A stretch of DNA of 7,037 bases, from positions 1-7,037 of the forward strand of contig JABIUH010000164.1 of NCBI GenBank assembly GCA_018701055.1, in the 5' to 3' direction. The stretch is from Woeseia sp. Lineage in GTDB: Bacteria; Pseudomonadota; Gammaproteobacteria; Steroidobacterales; Woeseiaceae. Positions 6,671 to 7,037 of this stretch are shown here, one piece after another. A program made the translations under genes and the position numbers. How positions within the stretch are numbered: the stretch's first letter is position 1; every line of letters starts with the position of its first letter. The notes beneath the pieces were generated by a model. That model was not told the DNA's origin. It was given only the letters and a program-made list of their open reading frames with translations, and made no database searches.

Positions 6671-7037
6671 TGTGGCAAGCCCAAGATTTCTGGTCCAGTC
6701 AAACTGTTAGGACTTTCGATTGTTGAGTGATATTTCCTTCGGTCCATTGCTGTAAAAATTGTTCTGAGTTCATGCCACTCAGCGACCCATGCGGCCTGAT
6801 CGTGTTGTATTCCTCCAGCCATTGATTGATAACCACACGAGCCTCAGTCATTGAGCTAAACAACCAACGGTCCAGGCAGGTCATGCGAAAAATTGAATTG
6901 AAACTCTCGCAGTAACCGTTTTGCCACGGACTACCCGGATCAATATAGTGCGTATCCACGTGCTTTTTCTTCAACCAGGTCTGCACTGCCTTGGAAACCA
7001 TTTCGGGTCCGTTATCACTTCTGAGACAGACTGGCCG
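6671..7037 (-). mobile_element. IS3-family insertion sequence, one end only, cut by the window edge
   Basis: The transposase 3' end identifies the element. Its end inside the window is not certain. Plus-strand positions 6671 (TGTGGCAAGCCCAAG) and 6691 (TGGTCCAGTCAAAC) both begin with TG, the usual IS3-family terminus, and both lie close to the transposase stop at 6699. I favour 6671 because base composition changes there and the family's stop codon commonly falls near the inner side of the terminal repeat. The other end and the target-site duplication are outside the window, so the repeat cannot be confirmed. Confidence 0.72.
6699..7037 (-). CDS. IS3-family transposase OrfB, C-terminal part (5' end outside window)
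   Basis: 112 residues are visible. The frame is open to the right edge, so the ATG at 7001 is internal. It shows the end of the DDE integrase core: the second catalytic Asp in LRSDNGPE (visible residue 8), then exactly 35 residues to the catalytic Glu in WQNGYCESFN (residue 44), the D-35-E spacing of retroviral-integrase-like IS3 transposases. YIDPGSPWQNGY, the block ending EEYNTIRPHGSLSGM and the final EQFLQQW are typical of the IS3 family, closest from memory to the IS407-like group. It cuts and joins the element's ends during transposition. The visible part is intact, with no frameshift or early stop; the first catalytic Asp and OrfA are outside the window. It points back towards the EPS genes and takes no part in polysaccharide synthesis. 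Confidence 0.93.
   Translation of the reverse strand, partial: RPVCLRSDNGPEMVSKAVQTWLKKKHVDTHYIDPGSPWQNGYCESFNSIFRMTCLDRWLFSSMTEARVVINQWLEEYNTIRPHGSLSGMNSEQFLQQWTEGNITQQSKVLTV

Noticed and set aside
6526..6726. 66-codon plus-strand frame running into the IS end
   Set aside because: It crosses the probable IS boundary and the transposase 3' end and shows no domain.
1..7037. CRISPR array, tRNA, rRNA, riboswitch or exosortase/PEP-CTERM gene
   Set aside because: No regularly spaced repeats, no cloverleaf or rRNA-like sequence, and no exosortase or PEP-CTERM motif were found on reading both strands.

Overview
The window (about 50% G+C in its gene-dense part) looks like a piece of a Gram-negative, probably gammaproteobacterial, exopolysaccharide (EPS) gene cluster. 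Five plus-strand genes are recognisable: a heparinase II/III-type polysaccharide lyase whose 5' end lies outside the window, a short periplasmic polysaccharide export protein, a chain-length determinant (polysaccharide co-polymerase), a CpsD/Wzc-like cytoplasmic ATPase, and a family-4 glycosyltransferase. The order export protein, co-polymerase, P-loop kinase is the core seen in Wzx/Wzy-dependent capsule/EPS loci. The short export protein and the N-terminal signature of the kinase (MSKIEQALRKAR) resemble the exosortase A (XrtA/PEP-CTERM) associated EPS loci in particular. No exosortase or PEP-CTERM gene is visible, so that assignment is an inference.

Layout. 1-1319: lyase, 5'-truncated by the window edge. 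1320-1570: a 251-bp gap with a perfect 12-bp palindrome and an isolated TATAAT box, the best place here for a promoter or operator. 1571-2140: export protein. 2141-2303: a 163-bp gap holding an 8-bp GC-rich hairpin just before the next gene. 2304-4037: co-polymerase. 4059-4889: ATPase/kinase, 21 bp downstream. 4983-6149: glycosyltransferase after a 93-bp spacer. 6150-6670: no confident gene. Its first part carries a possible decayed minus-strand frame ending in a membrane segment, and 6361-6660 falls to about 35% G+C by hand count. From about 6671 to the right edge: the 3' end of an IS3-family insertion sequence on the minus strand, cut by the window edge.

How the genes fit together. The glycosyltransferase would add a sugar to a lipid-linked repeat unit. 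The co-polymerase and its separate ATPase partner would set chain length in the inner membrane, and the export protein would carry the polymer through the periplasm towards the outer membrane. The lyase would trim, release or clear polymer. The ATPase lacks the C-terminal tyrosine cluster usual in BY-kinases and the export protein lacks a lipid-anchor cysteine. Both points bear on how this machine is regulated and anchored. The locus appears to be interrupted or bounded on the right by low-G+C, IS-containing DNA. I see no CRISPR array, tRNA, rRNA or clearly new system. The most open questions are the minus-strand remnant at 6099-6380 and the intergenic structures.
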